25,964 nucleotides of DNA from an uncultured Collinsella sp. (lineage in GTDB: Bacteria > Actinomycetota > Coriobacteriia > Coriobacteriales > Coriobacteriaceae): NCBI GenBank assembly GCA_902464645.1, contig CABQKL010000017.1:1-25964 (forward strand), written 5' to 3'. The position numbers were made by a program, and so were the translations under genes. Below are positions 15,067 through 21,121 of this stretch, piece after piece (position 1 is the stretch's first letter; every line of letters begins with the position of its first letter). Below the pieces are notes generated by a model. That model made no database searches, was not told the DNA's origin, and saw nothing but the letters and a program-made list of their open reading frames with translations.

Positions 15067-15942
15067 ATGGATTGCCCGGTCACCGCTCGTCCCACCGTTA
15101 TCGTTATCTCCGACTCGCTCGGTGATACCGCTTGTGAGGTGGTGCTTGCGGCGTCCGGGCAATTTGATGAAGGGGCTTTTCGTGTTTTGCGCCTGCCCAA
15201 GGTGACCTCGGTGGAGCAGGTCAAGTCGTTTGTGGGACCGCGCGTCGATGCCGACAATCGCGATATTGCCGTGTTCCATACCATCGTCGACCCGGCGCTG
15301 CGCGCTCGCGTGCTCGACTACCTGAGCATGCTGCATATTCGTTCGGTTGACCTGATCGGCCCGACGCTCGCCGTGCTGTCGTCGCTTATCGGTGCGTCGC
15401 CCAAGGGCGTTGCGGGCGTGATTCATAAGACCGATGACCGCTATTTCCATCGCATCGAGGCCATGGAGTATTTCGTTGAGCACGATGACGGGCGCGGCTG
15501 CGACGATCTGTCGGGGGCCGATATCGTGCTGCTGGGCGTATCGCGTACGTCCAAGACGCCGCTGTCGATGTATTTGGCCTATCAGGGTTACAAGGTCGCC
15601 AATGTTCCTTTGGCCCATGGCATGGAGCCGCCGAAGTCAATTTACGAGGTTGACCCGATGCGCCTGTTCGGCTTGATTTCGACCGTTGGCGTCATCTCCG
15701 AGATTCGCGATAGCCGCTTGGGCGATGACTATGCTCGCGCCGTCGCTGGCTCCTATGCCGAGCCCGAGAGCGTGCGCAGTGAGCTTGAGGAGGCCCGCGC
15801 CCTCATGAAGCGCCTGGGCTGCTTTGTGGTGCGTACCGATGGTAAGGCGATCGAGGAGAGCGCCTCCGAGATCATCGCTCACCTCGAAGAGATTCAAGAG
15901 GCAAGAGCCAGCCGGGCCGCCCGCCGCGCCCAACAGCAGTAG
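15067..15942 (+). CDS. ppsR: Pyruvate, phosphate dikinase regulatory protein (bifunctional kinase/pyrophosphorylase)
   Basis: The protein has 291 residues and belongs to the DUF299 (PDRP/PSRP) family. These enzymes inactivate pyruvate phosphate dikinase or PEP synthase by ADP-dependent phosphorylation of a Thr near the catalytic His, and reactivate it by Pi-dependent dephosphorylation. It shows ISDSLGDTA near the N-terminus, the P-loop-like GVSRTSKTPLS from 157, YLAYQGYKVANVPL, and later LIS. ATG 15067 follows AAGGAG. ppdK is the next gene, so its target is almost surely that PPDK, whose site T476-S-H478 is intact. It lies 34 bp after glyS, so it may share the glyQS transcript, apart from its target's promoter. 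Confidence 0.95.
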   Translation: MDCPVTARPTVIVISDSLGDTACEVVLAASGQFDEGAFRVLRLPKVTSVEQVKSFVGPRVDADNRDIAVFHTIVDPALRARVLDYLSMLHIRSVDLIGPTLAVLSSLIGASPKGVAGVIHKTDDRYFHRIEAMEYFVEHDDGRGCDDLSGADIVLLGVSRTSKTPLSMYLAYQGYKVANVPLAHGMEPPKSIYEVDPMRLFGLISTVGVISEIRDSRLGDDYARAVAGSYAEPESVRSELEEARALMKRLGCFVVRTDGKAIEESASEIIAHLEEIQEARASRAARRAQQQ

Positions 15943-15963
15943 TCCTTTCTGGGATGATTTTTC

Positions 15964-16014
15964 TGGGACGGGGTCGAACGCTCGTGTGGGGGTAGCTAAA
16001 ATAGCCCCGTCCCA
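15964..16014. repeat. Inverted repeat TGGGACGGGG ... CCCCGTCCCA with copy 2 of the dispersed repeat
   Basis: The arms 15964-15973 and 16005-16014 are perfectly complementary over 10 bp around a 31-nt loop. The right arm with its inner flank (15991-16017), read on the minus strand, matches the copy behind rsfS at 7928. A partial direct repeat TTTCTGGGA(T/C)G at 15946 and 15960 precedes the left arm. No U-tract follows on either strand, so it looks more like a REP/BIME-type element than a terminator. Confidence 0.7.
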
Positions 16015-16049
16015 AATTAGCTACTTATGGTAAAGCGATTTAGCAAAGA

Positions 16050-16070
16050 ACTTGCATTTGACCTGCAAGT
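16050..16070. promoter_or_regulatory. Palindrome ACTTGCA-N7-TGCAAGT upstream of ppdK
   Basis: This perfect 7-bp inverted repeat with a 7-bp spacer extends outward to AGCAA / TTGCT with a 2-nt bulge on the left side. It may be an operator for a dimeric regulator, or an RNA hairpin at the end of the ppsR transcript; no U-tract follows. Confidence 0.45.
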
Positions 16071-16093
16071 TTGCTGCATTGGTATCTTCATGA

Positions 16094-16141
16094 GGTAACC
16101 ACCTTTACCTACCGTTTACCGCCATATTTACCTCGTTTACC
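16094..16141. promoter_or_regulatory. Array of four TTTACC motifs upstream of ppdK
   Basis: TTTACC occurs at 16104, 16115, 16127 and 16136, at steps of 11, 12 and 9 bp, roughly one helical turn. GGTAA at 16094 forms an inverted pair with TTACC at 16105, and an isolated GGTAAA lies at 16029. The array ends about 50 bp before the expected transcription start, a place typical for activator sites. The bound protein is unknown. Confidence 0.5.
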
Positions 16142-16182
16142 AAACCCCGCACCCTCTACGCAAGCCCGCTCAATGCCCGCCG

Positions 16183-16188
16183 TATAGT
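16183..16188 (+). promoter_or_regulatory. -10 box of ppdK
   Basis: TATAGT, with the same TATAGTAC start as the glyQ promoter. No recognisable -35 box lies 16-18 bp upstream, which would fit dependence on an activator bound to the TTTACC array. The 5' leader would be about 70 nt. Confidence 0.5.
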
Positions 16189-16263
16189 ACCCTCACGGCT
16201 CGCATCCGGCGGGTCGATTCGTTACCACGGTCGTGCGCGAGAGCGCATGGAAGGGGAAGTATC

Positions 16264-19014
16264 GTGAGCGATTGCAAGAGGGTTTACCGTTTTGGAACCG
16301 ACGCCCAGGGCACCTGTGTCACTGAGGGCGATAAGTCCATGAACTTCGTGCTTGGCGGCAAGGGCGCAAACCTTGCCGAGATGAGCCGCATCGGCCTGCC
16401 GGTTCCCGGTGGCTTTACCATTACCTGCCAGACCTGTGTCGAGTACTCCCGTGCCGGCAACGTGTGGCCCGAAGGCGCACTCGATGAAATCGTTGCCGCC
16501 GAGGCCGACCTCGAGGTCCGCTGCGGCAAAAAGCTCGGCGACGCCTCCGATCCGCTGCTCGTGTCGGTTCGCTCGGGAGCTCCATTTTCCATGCCCGGCA
16601 TGATGGACACGGTCCTCAACTTGGGCCTCAACGACGACTCCGTTCAGGGTCTCATTGCCCAGACGCAAAATCCGCGTTTTGCCTGGGATAGCTACCGCCG
16701 CTTTATCCAGATGTTCTCCAACGTCGTTATGGGTGTCGACGCCGACCTGTTCGAGAACGCGCTGACCCAGGCTCGTCTGGTCGCCGACGTCCGTGTCGAC
16801 TCCGAGCTTTCGGCCGAGGACCTTCAGGAGCTCGTGGAGACCTTCAAGGGCATCTTCTCCGAGAACGTCGAGGCCGTCCTGTATCCCGAGCTCGAGGTCG
16901 TCGATGGCAAGCCCGTCTTCCCGCACGACCCGGAGCTCCAGCTGCGCCTTGCCATCCAGGCCGTCTTTGGCAGCTGGATGAACGAGCGCGCCTGCATCTA
17001 CCGCAAGCAGCATGGCATTTCCGACGAACTCGGCACCGCCGTTAACGTCCAGGCCATGGCCTTTGGCAACAAGGGCGAGACCTCTGCGACCGGCGTCGCC
17101 TTTACGCGCAACCCGGCCGACGGCACCAAGGAGTTCTACGGCGACTTCTTGGTCAACGCCCAGGGCGAGGACGTCGTCGCCGGCATTCGCAACACCGAGC
17201 CCATCGCCGATCTCAAGACCACTCCGGGCCTCGAGTCCGCAGGCGAGGAGCTCGAGCGCGTGTTCCTGACACTTGAGGATCATTATCGCGATATGTGCGA
17301 TATCGAGTTCACCATCGAGCATGGCAAGCTCTGGATGCTCCAGACCCGCGTGGGCAAGCGTACCGCCACCGCCGCCCTGCGCATTGCCATCGAGATGGTT
17401 GAGGAGGGCCTGATCACTCGCGAGGAGGCCGTCAGCCGCATCGACCCAGCACAACTCGACCAGCTCCTGCATCCGCAGTTCGACGCGTCTAAGATGTACG
17501 AGGCACTTGCTACCGGCCTCAATGCCAGCCCTGGTGCCGCCGTGGGCGAGGTCGTGTTCTCGAGCGACGATGCCGTCGCGCGCGCCAACGAGGGTCACAA
17601 GGTCATTCTGGTTCGCTGGGAGACCAACCCCGATGACCTGAAGGGCATGGTCGCCGCCGAGGGCATCCTGACCAGCCACGGTGGCAAGACGAGCCATGCC
17701 GCCGTTATCGCCCGCGGTATGGGTACGCCCTGCGTCTGCGGCGTCGAGCGCTTCCACATCGACGCCGCCGAGAAGGTCGTGCGCATCGAGGGCAGCGACC
17801 GCGTGCTGCGCGAGGGTGATGTCATCTCCATCGACGGCACCCAGGGTATCGTCGTCGATGGCGCCGTTGATCTGGTTTCGGCCGAGCTCACCGGCGATCT
17901 GGACACCATCCTGTCCTGGGCTGACGAGATTCGTCTGGACGAGACCTGTGACCACGCCAACCACGTACGCGTCAACGCCGATAACCCCGAGGACGCCGCG
18001 CTCGCGCTCGAGTTTGGCGCCGAGGCCATCGGCCTATGCCGCACCGAGCATATGTTCCTGGGCGATCGCAAGAACATTATCCAGAGCTTCATCCTGTCCG
18101 ACGACGAGGCCGTGAAGCAGCAGGCCCTCGCCGATCTGCTCAAGGTCCAGACGGAGGACTTCCTGGCGATGTTCAAGACCATGTCCGGTCGCGATGTAGT
18201 CGTTCGTCTGCTCGATCCTCCGCTGCATGAGTTCTTGGATAATCCTCGCGAGCTCGAGGTCGCCATCACCAAGAAGGAAGCCGCTGGCGCCGGCGAGGAA
18301 GAGCTTGCCGCCTTGCGTGCCCGCCTACGTCGCATCGACGGCATGGTCGAGTCCAATCCGATGCTCGGCTTGCGCGGCGTGCGCCTGTCCGTCGTCTTCG
18401 GTGACCTGCCGCTCATGCAGGTTCGCGCCGTCGCCACGGCTGCCGCCCGCCTTATCAAGGAGGGCGTCGACCCGCGTCCCGAGATTATGGTTCCGCTCGT
18501 CTCCATCACGGCTGAGCATGTCCAGATCCGCGAGGTCATCGAGCGCGTGATCGCCGAGGTTTCCGCCGAGGAGGGCGTCGAGCTCAACATTCCCGTGGGC
18601 ACGATGCTCGAGCTGCCGCGCGCCTGCATGGTCGCCGATGAGATCGCGAAGTACGCTGACTTCTTCTGCTTTGGTACCAACGACCTTACCCAGACGACCT
18701 TCGGTTTCTCGCGCGACGACGCCGAGGCCAAGTTCATCCCGCTGTACCTGCACAAGAAGATCTTGAAGGACAACCCCTTCGAGACCATCGACTCGGCGGT
18801 GCTGGAGCTCGTGCGCATGGCTGTCGAGAAAGGTCGCGCCACCAACCCCGACATGCACTTTGGCGTGTGCGGTGAGCACGGCGGCGACCCCAAGTCCATC
18901 AAGGCCCTGTTTAACGTGGCTGATGTTGACTACGTGTCCTGCTCACCCTATCGCGTGCCCCTCGCACGTCTTGCGGCCGCCCAGGCCAAGCTCGAAGCCA
19001 AGCGTTCCGCCTAA
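16264..19014 (+). CDS. ppdK: Pyruvate, phosphate dikinase
   Basis: PPDK interconverts pyruvate + ATP + Pi with PEP + AMP + PPi in the cytosol, serving glycolysis or gluconeogenesis. The protein has 916 residues, slightly longer than many bacterial forms. Order: N-terminal nucleotide-binding domain (1 to ~360; LGGKGANLAEM, SVRSGAPFSMPGMMDTVLNLG), the phosphohistidine domain with LTSHGGKTSHAAVIARGMGTPCVCG (His478 carries the phosphate; Thr476 is the expected PpsR target), and the C-terminal PEP/pyruvate TIM barrel (~530-910; GLCRTEHMF, FGTNDLTQTTFGFSRDD, and catalytic Cys869 in GVCGEHGGDP). GTG 16264 follows GGAAGGGGAAG. The gene has its own promoter with an elaborate upstream region, unlike its regulator ppsR. 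Confidence 0.97.
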   Translation: MSDCKRVYRFGTDAQGTCVTEGDKSMNFVLGGKGANLAEMSRIGLPVPGGFTITCQTCVEYSRAGNVWPEGALDEIVAAEADLEVRCGKKLGDASDPLLVSVRSGAPFSMPGMMDTVLNLGLNDDSVQGLIAQTQNPRFAWDSYRRFIQMFSNVVMGVDADLFENALTQARLVADVRVDSELSAEDLQELVETFKGIFSENVEAVLYPELEVVDGKPVFPHDPELQLRLAIQAVFGSWMNERACIYRKQHGISDELGTAVNVQAMAFGNKGETSATGVAFTRNPADGTKEFYGDFLVNAQGEDVVAGIRNTEPIADLKTTPGLESAGEELERVFLTLEDHYRDMCDIEFTIEHGKLWMLQTRVGKRTATAALRIAIEMVEEGLITREEAVSRIDPAQLDQLLHPQFDASKMYEALATGLNASPGAAVGEVVFSSDDAVARANEGHKVILVRWETNPDDLKGMVAAEGILTSHGGKTSHAAVIARGMGTPCVCGVERFHIDAAEKVVRIEGSDRVLREGDVISIDGTQGIVVDGAVDLVSAELTGDLDTILSWADEIRLDETCDHANHVRVNADNPEDAALALEFGAEAIGLCRTEHMFLGDRKNIIQSFILSDDEAVKQQALADLLKVQTEDFLAMFKTMSGRDVVVRLLDPPLHEFLDNPRELEVAITKKEAAGAGEEELAALRARLRRIDGMVESNPMLGLRGVRLSVVFGDLPLMQVRAVATAAARLIKEGVDPRPEIMVPLVSITAEHVQIREVIERVIAEVSAEEGVELNIPVGTMLELPRACMVADEIAKYADFFCFGTNDLTQTTFGFSRDDAEAKFIPLYLHKKILKDNPFETIDSAVLELVRMAVEKGRATNPDMHFGVCGEHGGDPKSIKALFNVADVDYVSCSPYRVPLARLAAAQAKLEAKRSA

Positions 19015-19052
19015 CGTTTTGGGTTTGGGCGCCTAGCGTAGCCTTCTTCATG

Positions 19053-19080
19053 CCGCCCGTCTCATTCGTGAGGCGGGCGG
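19053..19080 (+). terminator. Probable terminator hairpin after ppdK
   Basis: CCGCCCGTCTC and GAGGCGGGCGG form an 11-bp stem with one G-U pair and a 6-nt loop. The tail (TTATCATG) is poor in U, so it may be inefficient or act with Rho. Confidence 0.5.
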
Positions 19081-19126
19081 TTATCATGTGCGGGTTTTGT
19101 CTTTTTGTCTGCGTAAAAAATTGTTC

Positions 19127-19154
19127 TTGCAGCAGAAACCCGCGCGTGTATACT
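19127..19154 (+). promoter_or_regulatory. Promoter of rplS
   Basis: The -10 box TATACT (19149-19154) is strong, while the -35 candidate TTGCAG (19127-19132) at 16 bp is modest. An A-run (TAAAAAATTG) just upstream may act as an UP-like element. The start is near 19161, leaving a leader of about 63 nt. Confidence 0.6.
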
Positions 19155-19175
19155 CGAATACGTTTGTTCAACTAC

Positions 19176-19199
19176 GTGCCGGCCAAGGTGGTACGGCAC
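19176..19199 (+). promoter_or_regulatory. Hairpin in the rplS leader, possible L19 autoregulatory element
   Basis: GTGCCG (19176-19181) pairs with CGGCAC (19194-19199); GCC/GGT extends the stem inward with one bulged A, leaving a small AAGGT loop. It ends about 14 nt before the Shine-Dalgarno AAGGA. Leaders controlling L19 are known in Bacillota, but I cannot match this one to them. Confidence 0.4.
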
Positions 19200-19223
19200 C
19201 TCTAGAAGAGTAAGGAATTGCAC

Positions 19224-19565
19224 ATGGATTACATCCGCGCAATCGAGCGTCAGCAGATCCGCGAGGACATTCCTCAGGTTCGCGTCGCCGACAACGTCAA
19301 GGTTCACTACCGCATTAAGGAAGGCGACCGCGAGCGCATCCAGGTCTTCCAGGGTGACGTCATCCGCATGGCCGGCGCCGGTGCCCGTGAGACCTTCACC
19401 GTCCGCAAGATTTCCTTCGGTGTCGGTGTTGAGCGTACCTTCCCGCTTCACAGCCCCAAGATCGCCAAGCTCGAGGTCGTCCGTCATGGTCGCGTCCGTC
19501 GCGCCAAGCTGTACTACCTCCGCGACAAGGTGGGCAAGGCTGCTCGCATCCCCGAGAAGCGCTAA
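19224..19565 (+). CDS. rplS: 50S ribosomal protein L19
   Basis: The protein has 113 residues: MDYIRAIERQQIREDIPQVRVADNVKVHYRIKEGDRERIQVFQGDVI, then ETFTVRKISFGVGVERTFPLHSPKIAKLEVVRHGRVRRAKLYYLR, a complete L19. It lies at the 30S-50S interface. ATG 19224 follows AAGGA by about 7 bp; an in-frame TTG at 19218 would overlap that spacing and is not used. Unlike the common order, it does not follow trmD. It is a single-gene unit with its own promoter, leader hairpin and terminator. Confidence 0.97.
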   Translation: MDYIRAIERQQIREDIPQVRVADNVKVHYRIKEGDRERIQVFQGDVIRMAGAGARETFTVRKISFGVGVERTFPLHSPKIAKLEVVRHGRVRRAKLYYLRDKVGKAARIPEKR

Positions 19566-19599
19566 GAAGATCGCAGCGTCTGTCCACTCATTTGGACAC

Positions 19600-19629
19600 A
19601 AGGGTCACCTTCGGGTGGCCCTTCTTTTT
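19600..19629 (+). terminator. Rho-independent terminator after rplS
   Basis: AAGGGTCACC (19600-19609), the tetraloop TTCG, GGTGGCCCTT (19614-19623), then CTTTTT. A 10-bp stem with one wobble pair and a stable UUCG loop. Confidence 0.9.
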
Positions 19630-19658
19630 ATCTGATTTGCATGCAAGGAGGGCCTGGT

Positions 19659-20447
19659 ATGGCCAATATGACGAGCTCGGTTTCGGCATCGCAGGTTGCC
19701 GGCGAGCTGGCGAGCGCCACGTTCGAGGAGATTCCCGCCCTCGTGGAGCATTATCGCGAGGATCCGCGCCAGCAGGTGATCAAGGCTTGCGAGCGTGCCC
19801 TTAAGCGCCATGCCAAGGAGCTTGCCGAGCGCGAGCGCGTCAACGGCATGTACGAGTTTATGCATGAACTCGGCGGTGATGGTGTGGTCGTGGGCGTCGA
19901 CGAGGTGGGCCGTGGCTCGTTAGCGGGTCCCTTGACCGTGTGTGCCGTGTGTCTTCCGATGGAGCCGCGCATCTGGGGCATCAACGATTCCAAAAAGCTC
20001 ACGCCGGCGCGCCGCGAGCTGCTCTCGGTGAAGATTGCCGAGGTGGCGACTGCTATCGGCTTTTGCCATATCGCTCCTGCGGATATCGATGAGATGGGCA
20101 TGGCCCGCGCCATCCGCGCTGCCGTCGCGGGCGCCGTGGCCGATACGGGGCTCGAGCCCGATTGCGTGCTTATGGACGGTAACCCCTTGGGCGCCGTTCC
20201 CAACGAGCGCGACGTGGTCAAGGGCGACGCCAAGATCGCCTGCATCGCCGCGGCATCCATCATGGCAAAGGTCACGCGTGACGAGATGATGGTCGAGTAC
20301 GACGCCGAGTACCCCGAGTACCATTTGGCCGAATCGAAAGGCTATGCGAGCCCCGAACACATCGAGGCCATTCGCAAACATGGTCTTTCTCCGCTGCACC
20401 GTGTGAGCTTTTGCGGAAACTTTCTGCAGACTGAGCGTCTTTTTTAG
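19659..20447 (+). CDS. rnhB: Ribonuclease HII
   Basis: RNase HII cuts RNA in RNA-DNA hybrids and starts removal of ribonucleotides misincorporated in DNA. The 262-residue form starts at ATG 19659, 7 bp after GGAGG. The in-frame ATG at 19641 has no Shine-Dalgarno and would swallow this one. The catalytic pair Asp81-Glu82 lies in GVDEVGRGSLAG (family form DEVGRGPLAG, so Pro is Ser here), followed by NDSKKLTPARRE, VLMDGNPLG and KGDAKIACIAAASIMAKVTRDEMM. The ~75-residue N-terminal extension with DPRQQV is also seen in Gram-positive RnhB proteins. It lies 93 bp after rplS, across a strong terminator; a palindrome TTGCATGCAA (19637-19646) precedes the Shine-Dalgarno. I see no clear promoter. Confidence 0.95.
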   Translation: MANMTSSVSASQVAGELASATFEEIPALVEHYREDPRQQVIKACERALKRHAKELAERERVNGMYEFMHELGGDGVVVGVDEVGRGSLAGPLTVCAVCLPMEPRIWGINDSKKLTPARRELLSVKIAEVATAIGFCHIAPADIDEMGMARAIRAAVAGAVADTGLEPDCVLMDGNPLGAVPNERDVVKGDAKIACIAAASIMAKVTRDEMMVEYDAEYPEYHLAESKGYASPEHIEAIRKHGLSPLHRVSFCGNFLQTERLF

Positions 20448-20495
20448 GCCAATTGTGAAGACTGGGACCTTAAGGGTTCCATAAACCTGCTGGTA

Positions 20496-20531
20496 GGGGC
20501 CGCGTGGAACGCCATTGTTGCATGCGGCCCC
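20496..20531 (+). terminator. Possible terminator hairpin after rnhB
   Basis: GGGGCCGCGTG (20496-20506) pairs with CATGCGGCCCC (20521-20531) over 11 bp with one G-U pair and a 14-nt loop. The tail TCATTTGT is only weakly U-rich. Between here and yraN (to 20635), a CCTGC/GCAGG hairpin at about 20590-20615 is the only other structure I see. Confidence 0.4.
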
Positions 20532-20635
20532 TCATTTGTCGGCATTTGGTTGGCTTTTGGTTTGCTTCCGGTACTTACCCGCATGAAACCTGCCCTCATT
20601 ATCGGGGCAATGCAGGGAGTGGGAAAGGAGACCCC

Positions 20636-21121
20636 ATGTGTGCCGCAGTCAAAATGAGCAAGACGCAGCAGCTCAAGGAGCGTTGGGAAGAGGGGGAGCT
20701 CGATTGCGGGTCGATCACGCCCGAGTTTATCAAGGGACTCAGTCCTCGCGAGCTCGGTATGTTGGGCGAGCTTATCGCAATCGATTACTTTAACGAGCGC
20801 GGCTATGCATTGCTGGAACAAGGCTATCGATGCTCGGAGGGCGAGGCCGACCTGGTGCTGCTCGACGAGCTCGACGATGTGGTGGTGATGGCCGAGGTCA
20901 AGACCAGGCGTGTTGCGCTGGATTGCGACACGCGGGTGTTTCCCGAGGAAGCGGTGAATGCCCAAAAGCAGCGACGCTATCGTCGCATCGCGAGTTGCTA
21001 TCTCATGGAGCATTATCCGCTCAAGGCGATCCGCTTCGATGCCGTGGGCGTCACCATACGCGACGGGCATATCGCCGAGATCGAGCACCAGTACAATGCG
21101 TTCGATTGGCAGGTGTCGTGA
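20636..21121 (+). CDS. yraN: YraN (UPF0102) family putative nuclease
   Basis: The protein has 161 residues; ATG 20636 lies 5 bp after AAGGAG. The frame is open further upstream (to an ATG at 20504), but that stretch has no Shine-Dalgarno, covers the terminator-like hairpin and encodes an atypical Cys/His-rich peptide. The core (about 40-160) reads LGMLGELIAIDYFNERGYALLEQGYRCSEGEADLVLLDELDDVVVMAEVKTRR, with the GE(A/I)DL and EVK motifs of a PD-(D/E)xK nuclease fold, then VNAQKQRRYRRIASCYL. The biological role is unproven; the family clusters with comM/dprA in actinobacteria. The ~38-residue N-terminal extension is unusual. Its TGA shares one base with the comM ATG. Confidence 0.9.
   Translation: MCAAVKMSKTQQLKERWEEGELDCGSITPEFIKGLSPRELGMLGELIAIDYFNERGYALLEQGYRCSEGEADLVLLDELDDVVVMAEVKTRRVALDCDTRVFPEEAVNAQKQRRYRRIASCYLMEHYPLKAIRFDAVGVTIRDGHIAEIEHQYNAFDWQVS

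Noticed and set aside
12030..15284. A 1084-codon open frame on the minus strand spanning glyQ, glyS and part of ppsR
   Set aside because: It lies opposite firmly identified genes and encodes repetitive Leu/Gly/Asp/Val-rich sequence with no family pattern. High GC with strong third-position bias removes stops from this antisense frame. Similar shadows lie opposite obg (4643-6247) and ppdK (16222-17964).
20504..20635. An N-terminal extension of yraN starting at ATG 20504
   Set aside because: It has no ribosome site, overlaps a terminator-like hairpin and has an atypical Cys/His-rich composition; ATG 20636 has AAGGAG at 5 bp.
20540..20635. A riboswitch upstream of yraN
   Set aside because: Only two small competing hairpins (CCTGC/GCAGG and TGCCC/GGGCA) are present; no known riboswitch core can be recognised.
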